Source: Pelomyxa schiedti
Lineage: Eukaryota; Evosea; Pelobiontida; Pelomyxidae
Assembly: GCA_020536535.1 (NCBI GenBank)
Contig: JAHLWZ010000885.1
Location: 1-57,592, forward strand
DNA: 57,592 nucleotides
Direction: 5' to 3'
The position numbers were made by a program, and so were the translations under genes. The notes beneath the pieces are model-generated. The model was not told where the DNA came from and did no database searches. It saw only the letters and a program-made list of their open reading frames with translations. Shown piece by piece: positions 38,085-48,434 of this stretch (its first letter is position 1; each line of letters begins with the position of its first letter).

Positions 38085-39970
38085 ATGGCCTCTGAAGAAC
38101 CGGAACTTTGCATAGGTGATCCTGTGGTTGACAGATCTTCAACAACACCTTCAGTACCGGACACTGTAGTACTGGATCTTGACAATTCCTCACCCTCAGT
38201 GGTGGTGCAAGATGAACCGATACAGAGATCGCCACCAGAGCCGGATGCGAAAGAGCGAGAAAGTCCGGTGCCAAATGAAGAGTCAGCTAAGAGGACACAT
38301 AACCTGTACAACCGCCGGTTCGTCATGCTGTTCTTTATAGGCTTCATCAGTCTTACAAATAGCTCGAACCTTCTTGCATTCACTGTGATTGCTTCACAGG
38401 CTGCTGAGTTTTGGAAGGTAATTTACCTTGTAAATTATTGTCTTCCATAACGTTCTGCAAGGTAAATATCGCGTTAGTCAACGCGCTAGTAGCACTGGGC
38501 GATGGGTTATCACTCGTCGCGGCTTTTGTCATTCCGTATTTTGTAGATCAGAGGGGACTCTTAGTGTCATCTGTGGTAGTTAACAGTGTGAATGTACTGG
38601 CCGGTTGGCTGAGGTTTGCTCTTCCAATTTTTCCTTCTTGTAATGCTCACAATAGATTCATTGGAGCCCAGTCATCCAAGTCATTTTTTGTATCTATGTT
38701 CATAGGGCAAGCGTTTAGTGTTCTGGCAATGTTCGTGAATGCACAAATGGCACCAAGATTGGCCTCTTTATGGTTTCCTGGAAAACAGAGAACAATTGCT
38801 ACTGCCGTGCAGAATGTTTCATGGCAGCTTGGCCTTGTACTAGGAATAATTTTAGGTGACCAGCTTAAAGACTCTATTTGGACTCTTCTGTTGATTCAAG
38901 TACCCTTTACCCACCAGATGATATTTAACTGCCTCTTTCCAGGCTATAATCAACACTGTTCCGGCACTTGGTGTACCCTTCATGCGAGATCAACCTCCAT
39001 TGCCTCCACAGCCTATGAGTGAGATTGCGGAGGGCAAATGTGAAAGAAGCTTGAAGGTTTGTCTCTAACTGCGTCTAATATTATTAACGAGCAAGCAGGA
39101 GGGGGGATTGCTTCCTGCCACCAAAGCATTAATAACAAACCCTCATTGGGTAGCCCTTGTTCTATCCACAGGGGTGCCAATTGGAGTCATGTCTGCTGTC
39201 ACAACACTCATTCAACAGTTGCTTCCTGAGAATATGCAATCAAAGGCAGCCCACTGTTCCAGACATATGGCATATTTCTAATGTTGACTCAGGCCGCACT
39301 GTTCTCCATTTTATTTTTCCTGTGTGGAATTGGAGGTAGTATTGTTTTTGCCACAATAGCGGACCGAACAAAGCGATACTACTTACTCACAGTGGGCATT
39401 CTTCTGTGGTCATGCATTGCCTGTGCTTTGTTCCTAGCGGGGACATGCATTGACGAAATAGTAATGGCAGTTGTATTCTATGCATTACTCGGTAATTTAC
39501 TACGAGTACTTTTATGCACCTAACCTTGGATGAACGCAAAGGATTTTCTCTGCTGGGATTGATGCCTGTAGTTACCGAGTTCGCCATAGGTTTTACTGGT
39601 GTCCTCAGTGCATAACTCTTATTATGTAAACAGAGGTGTCATTTTCGTCTGAAATTCACATGGAAGCGCGATCTACAGCTTATCTTTGGCTTGTGACAAA
39701 CACATCATCCATCGTACTCACGTTCTCCACAATGCCATCTGTGATGTCCCCTGTAGCTGCTCTTATTACATATGTTTCTATCTTGGGAGTATGCAACTTG
39801 AGTGTATTATGCCTCGTCAAAGCACCATACAGGTATAAAGAGTACGCTTGGTATTTGGTCACCCCAAAAAAAGGAGACTGCAACTTGAATTGGAAGAGGA
39901 ACGTGCTTCCACAAACGGATGTCCCATTGAGCTTCAAAATACAACCAAAACATCGAAGAAGCCAGTGTGA
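38085..39970 (+). CDS. FLVCR-like major facilitator transporter
   Basis: MASEEPELCIGDPVVDR at 38085 starts an acidic, Ser/Pro-rich cytosolic tail of ~75 residues. MFS helices then begin at NRRFVMLFFIGFISLTNSS. Recognisable segments are LVNALVALGDGLSLVAAFV; PYFVDQRGLLVSSVVVNSV, which places the D-x-R-G signature between helices 2 and 3; GQAFSVLAMFVNAQMAPRLA; and LWFPGKQRTIATAVQNVSW, like the FLVCR 'WF..ER..A' loop. The second half has FLCGIGGSIVFATIADRTK. Introns are short; the last (GTATAAAG...AAAAAAAG) joins PYR to RLQLELEEERASTNG, ending KTSKKPV-stop at 39970. Animal FLVCRs carry choline, ethanolamine or heme across membranes. The protist substrate cannot be read from sequence. About 12 helices expected. 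Confidence 0.75.
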
Positions 39971-40248
39971 TTGGTGACATCACATCGTCCACAATTTCTT
40001 GTCACGCGCACAGTGTAAAGGTGTGGCGTCACCTTTTTGTTAAGGCCATGCATGCCTTTTCTTCTCAGTTCTGAAATTTTCATCTTTTCATGGAAATGGA
40101 ATTTTTTATTTTGATAGGGAAAGCCAAAAGGCTGGCACGGAGGCACAACACATTCGTGTGATCCTGGGGCAACTTGGGGAGAAATGTTGGCTCTGTGCCT
40201 CAATGCGATTCACGAAGTAGGAGTGGTAAAAATGACTGGGTTCAACAT

Positions 40249-41144
40249 TCAACACTTAACCAGAGCACCGTTTTGTGTGAACCACTCAATGGCTTTGTCG
40301 CGCTCTGATGAATTGGTGAAGGAAAAAATGAGCACTCGAGTCCCCTTATCATCAACCGGCCTGAAAAGCCCCTTCACAATAACATTTGTTAGTATCTCAA
40401 TTGATCATTCATTCAGATTGTCCCTTACTCGAAAGTGGTTCAAACAGTCTTCTTTGCCTGCCATCCACGAGTCCCATGCCTCACAGTTGAAAGTGGTCAA
40501 AAACGTTGTTGGCTTGTGTGGGTAAATGTCTATCAATGCACCATTGAATGACAACTTGTCCGCCGGCCAAACCTGTGGATTGTGTGTGTTGTTTTTGTGG
40601 TCATTCCCATCAAACAAATGGCAAACGAAAGAACCTTTGGTGTGTCACTCGTCCTCGGGAGCAGCTTCACTGCCAAGTGGTTTTCACAAAACAAGGATGT
40701 GCTCATCCCAGGATTTTTCATCAACCACAACCCCGCTGCCAGAACGTCGATGTCGTGATACACCCTCTGCAGCATCACAATCTTCCTGCACGCACCGACG
40801 CAGTTTAACGCGACCGGGTTCGTCTTCTTCACGCTGTCAAAGTCCTGCCTCGTGGGAGCGAATTCGCCTGCTCTCGACTTGAACATGACTCGGCCGTCGG
40901 ACCACATCGACAGTCCCACAATGTCCTCTCCCTTGGTGGTTCGCCCGATGGGGTCAGGGTATGTTTTCGTGCACATCACCTCCGGCCTTTGTCTCTCCTC
41001 CTCCTCGGACAGTCTCATCGTTGCACCACCACCACCACCAGGCGACGTCACTGTTGTAGTCACTGGGGACGGTGTTGCTGCTGCTGTTTTGCTCCTCAGT
41101 TTCATCTTGTTTTTTTTTTGTTTGTTGACAGCCCGAGATCTCAT
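40249..41144 (-). CDS. Unknown small protein; contains the 180-bp duplicated exon segment
   Basis: Starts at ATG 41144 (MRSRAVNKQKKNKMKLRSK) or 41105. A Pro/Thr/Gly stretch is followed by a dense segment MCTKTYPDPIGRTTKGEDI, GLSMWSDGRVMFKSRAGEF and ARQDF-like APTRQDFDSVKKTNPVALN. HDIDVLAAGL follows. A frame change near 40690 implies an intron. The next exon gives PADKLSFNGALIDIYPHKP and TTFNCEAWDSWMAGKEDCL. The last recognised exon reads GLFRPVDDKGTRVLIFSFT, then SSERDKAIEWFTQNGALVK, stop near 40249 (a further exon to ~40100 is possible). No family recognised. Its start lies 43 bp from the stop of the reductase gene on the same strand. The segment at 40807-40986 is copied at 47777-47956. Confidence 0.5.
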
Positions 41145-41186
41145 TCTTCTTGTTTCTTTTTTGGGGTTGGAAAAGTACCTGCTATC

Positions 41187-44100
41187 CTAATAAAACAAAG
41201 TTCTTTTCTGTTCAAAACATACGTCTCGCGAAAGCGCCAGGAGGAATGGTGAGAGACATTGGTTGTGTAGTAGTACCTGTGGCGCCGTGTGGTTGGAACA
41301 CATGGAACTTGTAGGTTCAGCTGGAGATACTGGAGCTGTGAGTCTTTCCTTGAAGAAATACAACAGTTGAGTCAACAGCCTTGTTGTGATACTATTACCC
41401 AGTGTTGTTGGGTTTTTGAGTTGCCGCTGAATGTAGTCTACCCAAATGTCCCGCGGTACGCATTTGGCAGAGGCTGTGGGGGTCAGAAAATCATTGGTCG
41501 CTCCGCCGGCGGCCACGAGTGCCTGTGATGCTGATACACATTGCTCCATAAACTCGGAAAGGGCCATAAACAGAGAACCACACAAGTTCAGTGTAGTATT
41601 ATTGACATTGACTGGAGAGCACACTGGACATGGAGAACCTGCTCCAACATGGAGCCTAGCCAGCATAAAATCTTTCAATATATTGCAAACGTGGTCCACG
41701 GCAACAATCCGTATTTTCTCATGAGGAGAAAATTGCGGGAAGCACGAGAGAGCCGCAACTCCCTTCACCAGTATAGTGAGCCAGTCGTTCCTGTTGAAAT
41801 CCCCGGTTTCAGAATTCCACCCCACAAATCCCAGTCTTACACAGAATATTTTCCCGCGCGAACATAGACTTTCAGTTGAAACCTGGCTTACAATCTTTTC
41901 TGCAACCCACTTGCTCTGAGTATAGCCATTTTTAGAACATATGTTGTCCAATGGAAGGAGCCCTTCACTGTTGGCCACTGATGCTGAGGATACATGTACC
42001 ATATCTGAGCAGGAAAGATCCCTTAAGTGGAGAGCTGAGCATGTGCCAATAACATTTCCTTTTCTGGTAAGAGTGAGAAAGTAGAAGATTCTTGGTGCAT
42101 TATTACCTCAGAGATGAGTAAGGCGCAATATGATTTACATCTGCAGCGATATGGTAAATAAATTTAGTCCGTGAAGCAAGTTGCACAAAATCTTCTTCTG
42201 ACAAACCAAAATTGTTCAATGTGCAATCACCTTGCACTACACAAATGTCGCCCTGCTCAATGGCACTATCAAATAGAGTTGTCCAAGAAGACTGAATTTG
42301 AACAGCTTGGCGGAGTTTGCACAGTCCTACTTCTTGTGAGGAGCATCTCACAAGGCAGGCAATTTTCATGTAATCTGGTTTGAATTTCACCAAGTACATA
42401 AGCAGATGTACACCAACAAATCCTGTGGCGCCAGTTATAAAAACCGTGTCAGGTTTCTCGGGATGAGTACAGCACACGTGCTTCCTGAAACAAACACCAA
42501 TCCCCAAGTCATTGGTAATCTGATTTTTTAGCTCTTGTGTGACGTTAGTATTCGCAACCAACATCCCTATGGAGAGTCCGGCGTCAAATAGTACACTGGG
42601 TGGTACTTGTATTCCAAGCTTTTCACTTAGGGAGGTTGTTAATTTCATAGCACTTAGAGAGTCCCCTCCATGTGATAAGAAGAAGCCTGTTCATTGTTAG
42701 GCCACAAGTATTTTGGTTTCTGGGAACCAGGGGTTCCAAGAGATTCCTTTGGAACAGATAGAACGGAGCTTATTATAGACTCTATTTCTGGTTGCAAGTC
42801 ACAAACGTTAGGTTTGACATCAGTTATAAAGCACTCTCTGATTCGACTTTGGTATTTAGCATCCAGTGATGGCCTGTTTTTCTTCTGAATTACCGTAAGA
42901 AGCCCTAGAATAGAACATTTAAAGTAAAGCTGAAATATCTGTTAGAAACCGCTTTCAATTGTCCATGAAATGGGTTCCAAGAGCAGCAGAGCAGGAACTT
43001 CAAAGGGACGCAAGTGTAAACGCTTTCCCGTTTCTACAAGATGAGACATGACCTGTTTGTAGAGTTGTGCTTAGGTGAAGTCTCTGTGAGCTTGGATGTT
43101 ACTGTTTTGTGAGCTAAAGGTGACTGGACAAGAAGAGTCCAAGGAGTGGTGCTATCCTTTAAGGTCCGGCGTAATTGAGTTTCGTTGGGCACAACAATAG
43201 CTATCTATTACTTATCAGGTTTTGTTTGGGGAGTTGTAAGGCCTACTACTGCATGCTGGTGAAACTGTGTAACATTTTCGCAAGTTATGAATATCTGTTG
43301 TACAAGAGGGCACTCAGAATAAGCCTCTTCTACGGATTGGGGTGCAATAAACTCTCCCTGTAAGAGGCAAGTTCAATTGGTGAGGGACAATACTGTCACA
43401 CCCCCAATTACTTGAGATAATTTGAAGATAAACTTTTTGCGGTCCACAATCCTTATTCTTGATGGTTCAACTACTTCCACAATGTCCCCTTCAGAGTGTC
43501 AACACTGAAAAAAGCCTTCTCTTTTTCACCTGTGTGGAAGAAACCCTCACTATCAAAGGCAAATGCCGTTTCTGTGGGATTATTGTAGTACTCAGTTGCC
43601 ATAATAGGTGTTTTTACACAAATCTCCCCTCTTGGATAGGGTTTATCTGTGGCAAAATAATTCATCTCAGGCCAGTCAATGATCTGCTGAAGGTAATTAA
43701 AACAGAACTTCTGGGGCACAAGTCACCTTCCACAGATTATCTTTATTTATTTGGCCATCAATTAAAGCAATTGTTCCTGTCTCAGTGCAACCAAAACTTT
43801 CAGAAGCAACTATCGTTCAATTAATTTCCTTTCGCAAATGAATAAGGAATTACCATTTGACCCAAAGCATTCTTTTAGAAAGGAAAGAAGATTAGGACTT
43901 ACAGCAGCCCCTCCTATAGAAATACTTTTAAGACGTTTTCCCATATAAGTTTTTATCCTTGCCAATAGCTGTTGGTTTGAGAAAGACTAGAAAACACAGG
44001 TATTTAACCTTTTGTCGCTCCACTTCAACTAAGGAGGGATGAAAAAAAGGGTCACTAGCTTGCATTTCTGACATTAATTGCTGTAGCTCTGCCCTGTACT

Positions 44101-45323
44101 GTACAAACAAGACTTCGTAAAATCTTACAAATGTGAGGGCCAGATAAATTGACAATTATCTTAGAATCAACCGTGGGGTTGCTATCATATAAGTAGGACC
44201 CAAGACACGTAAATAATCATAAAGCAAGTCAATCTTATCAACGAGGCCAACCCTTCCTCCACTGCATATTGTTCGGTAGAAGAATTTTCTGTCACCACTG
44301 TTCACAAGGGAGGCTGTAAAATTTTTAAAAATCCATAAGATAGTGTGGAGAAAAGTTACCAAAGAGTGCCTCCACATGGGGATCAAAAGAAAACATTCCA
44401 TGTTGCACTACCCAAAGAAGTGATTTCTCGTAAAATGGTACACCTTTAGGAGACCCAGTACTGCCACTATTCAAAGGTGTGTGCTTTTTTACAGTGAAAA
44501 ATGACAGACCTTGTATAAATAATAGACACAATGTCCCCGGGCCGACGGTGGACAGGGAAGAAGTCAAATTTCGAAGCAGCAATTTCCTCGAGGTGATCGA
44601 CATCCACTACATACTTGAGTCTTTGACATGGAGTTGGAGTATCAATTTCAGTTGAAGACAGTGACATTAGTGGGGAGAATTCAGGTATTCTCTCAGTGTC
44701 ACAAAAAAGGAGCGTTGCACCACACTGAGCGAGAACAGTGCTCACAAATGTATAAGAGGCATGCGGATTGATAGTGACAGTGGTAAAACCCGAGATGCAA
44801 CAAGCAAGATCCAGAGATAGCCACTCTAGACTGTTCTTTGCACATATGGCAACAACTAACTGGGAAACGCCATTTGTGTTCATGTCAGACCCCCTTGTTG
44901 CAGTGATTTCAGCATCAAGGGTTCTCAGCCTCCCAACAAATTGCAGTGACAATTCCTTCACTTGAGCATAAGTTTCCCACATGAACCCAAGTGGAGTATC
45001 AGCCCTTCGTTCTGTCACTCTTCCAACACAAGGCTGGTTGCCATATTCACAAAATGCAGTCCACACACAGTCAGCCAAAGTACAACACGAAACAACACGT
45101 TGGCGCTTTGCTTGAATTGGCTCCCTACAAATATACGTCGGGTGGTCGCAATGCTCTCCCTTGCAAAAGCACGCCTATAACTCATCAGAGAAAAGGGGAA
45201 AAAAAAAAACCACCGACGTGAAAAGAAAAAGACCTCACAAATATCGTAGTCCTCACACTCACAGCAGTGCCGGAAAGGCGACCCAACGCACGTACCACCG
45301 CACACGTTGCACACTCCTTTCAT
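41187..45323 (-). CDS. ZZ zinc finger - adenylation - carrier - thioester reductase protein (carboxylic acid reductase-like)
   Basis: Begins at ATG 45323 with a ZZ-type zinc finger: VCNVCGGTCVGSPFRHC, CECEDYDICE, an intron, then ACFCKGEHCDHPTYICRE, giving the C-x2-C, C-x2-C and terminal Cys/His ligands. The frame continues into an adenylation domain: YAQVKELSLQFVGRLR, VAICAKNSLEWLSLDLAC, YTSGSTGSPKGVPFYEK (the ATP-loop, split by an intron at 44515-44460) and later C-terminal A-domain blocks at 43.4-44.2 kb. A carrier domain has the phosphopantetheine site FLSHGGDSLSAMKL. A reductase domain follows with the NAD(P)H site VFITGATGFVGVHLL, VHVSSASV and YTQSKWVAEK (Tyr/Lys pair). It ends KRTLFY-stop at 41187. 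The A-T-R layout activates a carboxylic acid and releases it as an aldehyde. Substrate unknown. At least ten introns. Confidence 0.82.
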
Positions 45324-45401
45324 CTTTTTTTTGAAACTGTGATTTCAACGGCCGCGGAAAATACCGATCAAAATCTAAAACGGTATTTTTAAAACCGTAT
45401 C

Positions 45402-45707
45402 TCAAAAGGCGTGAGATTTGAGGGTGTCAATGAGGTCCGAGGGTATTGTTTCTGCCCAGTCGGTGCCGGTTGACAGGATTCCCATAATTCGCATCATTCT
45501 GACTGCCGGTTCGCCCAGGCACTCAACGGAGACCATCGAGCAAAGTAGGTCACTGGCTCCATGTGCGTTGGATGCCATCTCTTGCACTTGGGAATATGTC
45601 TCTTCATCATTCACTATGACGTGGTAAGAAACAACTTGCTTCCCTCTCTGCTTTGATCTCCCGAGGCTGAAGAAGTGGTGGCACTTGGCTTCAGGTGGTA
45701 GAGTCAT
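45402..45707 (-). CDS. Small ORF, function unknown
   Basis: A 101-codon minus frame with ATG at 45707, starting MTLPPEAKCHHFFSLGRSK and ending DLIDTLKSHAF-stop. It lies between two minus-strand genes with 53-79 bp gaps on each side. Composition looks protein-like (mixed, with SYHVIVNDEETYSQVQEM and IMGILSTGTDWAETIP), but I recognise no family. It could instead be part of a neighbouring gene's untranslated region. Confidence 0.4.
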   Translation of the reverse strand: MTLPPEAKCHHFFSLGRSKQRGKQVVSYHVIVNDEETYSQVQEMASNAHGASDLLCSMVSVECLGEPAVRMMRIMGILSTGTDWAETIPSDLIDTLKSHAF

Positions 45708-45759
45708 CTTTTTTTTTTTTTGGTGTTGTGACTAGGGTGTGAAAGGGAGGGATAAAGAA

Positions 45760-47622
45760 TCAAGTGAACACCTGTGCATTGCATGGTGAGAAACTACTGC
45801 TGTGTATGGTAACAAGCCTGGGAGATACGGCATTAAATTCTATTCCTGCCGTTTTGGGATCGGAGTGTGGCAGGTGGGCTGGCGTGACATTCTGGGTACA
45901 GAAAATCCCCATTTCGACTTCTTCTTGTATTTCAAGGTTCTCAAATTTCTGGTCTGAATAAAGCCAGAAGTGATACATCATATTAATCTATATGGAATCC
46001 AAAAACAAATCAGTCCGACAGTGTTTTACTCCTAAAAGGAAAGAGTACCTCATTGAATGAATCGCAGCTGAAATGTTGGCAGGGTCCTATTGGGGGTCTC
46101 CTGTGTACCATTGCATATATAGGAGTACTTGATGCAAGTGTCATATCTACATTTTCTATCAATTCTGGCGGGAAAGCCCCTCGGTCCATAGGAGTAAGTG
46201 GAGCCTGCACTTGAAATTTAGGTACCAAAAATCATGGTAAGCGGACCATACACACAACAGAACGATGGGTTCAGATGGCCAGTAGTCCTCGCCGTAGGTA
46301 CCAACAAGTGGTACGCAAGGAAACCCAAAGACATCAAATAATTCCACAGGAAGTGGATCATGCCCACAATGGATATTCATTTCCACGAATTTCAGAGACG
46401 CAGACACACCTGCTTGCACGGGATTAACCTGTTTTTGTAGAATCTCCTCTTGTTCCTTGGGTAGAGGCACAGTTTGTTCTTGTGGGTGCCCTGTGAATAA
46501 CGTTTCCTTTTCGAGGATTTTATCATTGCTGGGTGCGGATTCAATACTAGTGCTAATTTGAGTGTTGACATGGTGATCTTCTTGTACTGGGGGTATTTCA
46601 GATATGAAGTCTGGGGTGTGAGAAATGTGAAGTTCTGGTTCTAAAGTAGGTTCTTGAGAGACTGCTGCCTCTTCCCTCCCATGTTCATTGTTCCTTTCCA
46701 TGTGACTCTGTTCTGCTTCTCGGGTCAAAGACTCAACTTCGTGTGTAGTATGGACAGCGAAGTGTGGCGAAACTTTCGGTTCATCAAAATATGACGGAAT
46801 TGCATGAGGTGACCTTTTCCGCAGGAGGTTTTTGGCAAACAGCAACAGTCCTATTGTTGTGCGCAAGCCGTAAATAGCCACCTGAAGAGAAACCAAGAGT
46901 CCAAGTAGTGGTAAAAAGCACACAGCGGACACCAAACTGTTGGGCCAATGGACTGACCTCCAAATCGAAATGGTAGCTTCCGATTCCGCATCGCCGTCCT
47001 CTTCCTCGTTCTTTTGAATTCCCTGCAATCGACGCCGAATCCTGCCGAGAGGAGGAGCAGGAGGAGGAACTTGCAGTTCTGCCAAAGTCCCCCCCTCGGT
47101 GTTAGTGCAGGTCGCTGTGCTTCCGCTCGCCCGCGCGAATCTGGGAGGGGCGAACTGCGGCGGGTCGACGTAGGGCCGACTGGGCATTTGCCTCTCGGGC
47201 CGTCTGCTGCTGGCCGCGGCTGCAGAAGCTCCGCTCATGGGAGATTCTCCGGGACTCGCCTGGCTGGCTGTTGCGGACGGCCTTGGGGGTTTTTGATCAG
47301 GCGCAGGAGCAACTATGGGTGCTTCTGGACACTGGGTGTCGGGTTTCGAGGCGACAAGTTGGTCGCCGCCGTTGTGCCCAGTGCCAACTACTTCGAAGGC
47401 GGTCCCTGTGGGTGGAAATTTTCCCACAATTGCAGCATCGTGGGCCGCACCTGCACTCGTAGATGTGTGGTCCCCAGTGATCCTGCTTGCAGCGGGTGTC
47501 AAGACAGCGACCCTCGCTGCACTGCTAAGCCTAGAATTGCACAAAGAGCAAAAACATGCCTGAAACGCTCTCTCTTGTGTGCCAACAACCACCGAATTGC
47601 GCCCCGATACTACAAGCAACAT
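45760..47622 (-). CDS. Probable membrane protein with acidic, disordered middle, function unknown
   Basis: Long single exon from ATG 47622 (an internal ATG at 47238, MSGASAAAASSRRPERQ, is the alternative; the 128 codons between have no stop, which favours the longer form). The N-terminal part is Pro/Ala-rich. RRLQGIQKNEEEDGDAESE precedes a hydrophobic pair of segments (SLVSAVCFLPLLGLLVSL, IYGLRTTIGLLLFAKNLL) at ~residues 245-285. A Glu/His/Thr-rich tract follows, then VELFDVFGFPCVPLVGTYG. Frame changes after 46240 imply introns; TPMDRGAFPPELIENVDM and SDPKTAGIEFNAVSP-like exons lead to a stop at 45760 (NAQVFT). No known domain seen. Confidence 0.5.
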
Positions 47623-47776
47623 AACAAGTCAATAGAAACTGATCAGAGAATGAGCGTTGGAGTCCCACCTGAGGGTGCAAAACGCACTCAAGGATTCCCA
47701 CTGAAGGGAGGTGGTTTTCCAAACTGATCAAGAGTTTTTCTTGAGATCGATATCCTCTTTGTTTTTGAACCCAGAG

Positions 47777-47956
47777 GCCGGAGGTGATGTGCACGAAAAC
47801 ATACCCTGACCCCATCGGGCGAACCACCAAGGGAGAGGACATTGTGGGACTGTCGATGTGGTCCGCCGGCCGAGTCATGTTCAAGTCGAGATCAGGCGAA
47901 TTCGCTCCCACGAGGCAGGATTTTGACAGCGCGAAGAAGACGAACCCGGTCGCGTT
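47777..47956 (+). pseudogene. 180-bp duplicated exon fragment of the 40.2-41.1 kb gene
   Basis: In inverted orientation this stretch matches 40807-40986 with only four differences that I can count over 180 bp (about 98% identity): CCG/ACG, TCA/GCA, GAT/GAC and GCG/GTG in the coding frame. Three change the residue. The frame MCTKTYPDPIGRTTKGEDI remains open but runs out 31 bases past the homology block. Both flanks are unrelated to the parent gene. It is best read as a recently copied, non-functional gene fragment, although it could act as an exon of a local transcript. Confidence 0.8.
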
Positions 47957-48099
47957 GGTTTGTGCATCAAAGCAAGGGGATGTGTGAAAAGCTTATTCAT
48001 TTTTCAACAAGCTAACGATTCAAAAAAAAAAGGGGGGGGCTGACCAGAAGAGGTTTGTAACTGGGTTTTTCAGTGTCTTCCTAACCCAGATGGGCATAA

Positions 48100-48405
48100 A
48101 TGGTCAATTGTTCCCGTGATGGTTTGGCTGGTCTCAGAGCTGTTGGTGTTCTATTCAACTCTGTGGTTGGTCAATCCTTCCATGTGCTTTGTATGCTTGT
48201 GCCCAGTGTGACTCCCGATCGGAAAATTACTCCGCAATCTCTTACGGTAACTGAAGACACACTACTCCTACTCACAGGAGGCATTGTAATGCTTGGGACC
48301 AACTGTATCGACAGCTTCTCGTTTGTGGAGTTTGCATGTCTCAGTTCCCTCTGCCGGGTATTCATTCCATCGGTTGGCACTGCACCACAAATTTTGTTCA
48401 AATAA
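48100..48405 (+). CDS. Short ORF ending at an AATAAA signal, function unknown
   Basis: A 101-codon plus frame (MVNCSRDGLAGLRAVGVLF ... PSVGTAPQILFK) whose TAA stop overlaps an AATAAA hexamer at 48402-48407. It converges on the AASDH-type gene, 30 bp away. Leucine/Val-rich segments could be membrane-associated. A competing minus frame (48401-48171) exists. No family recognised; either frame may be chance. Confidence 0.25.
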   Translation: MVNCSRDGLAGLRAVGVLFNSVVGQSFHVLCMLVPSVTPDRKITPQSLTVTEDTLLLLTGGIVMLGTNCIDSFSFVEFACLSSLCRVFIPSVGTAPQILFK

Positions 48406-48434
48406 AGTCACAATCCAAAGTTTTTTCCTTTTGG

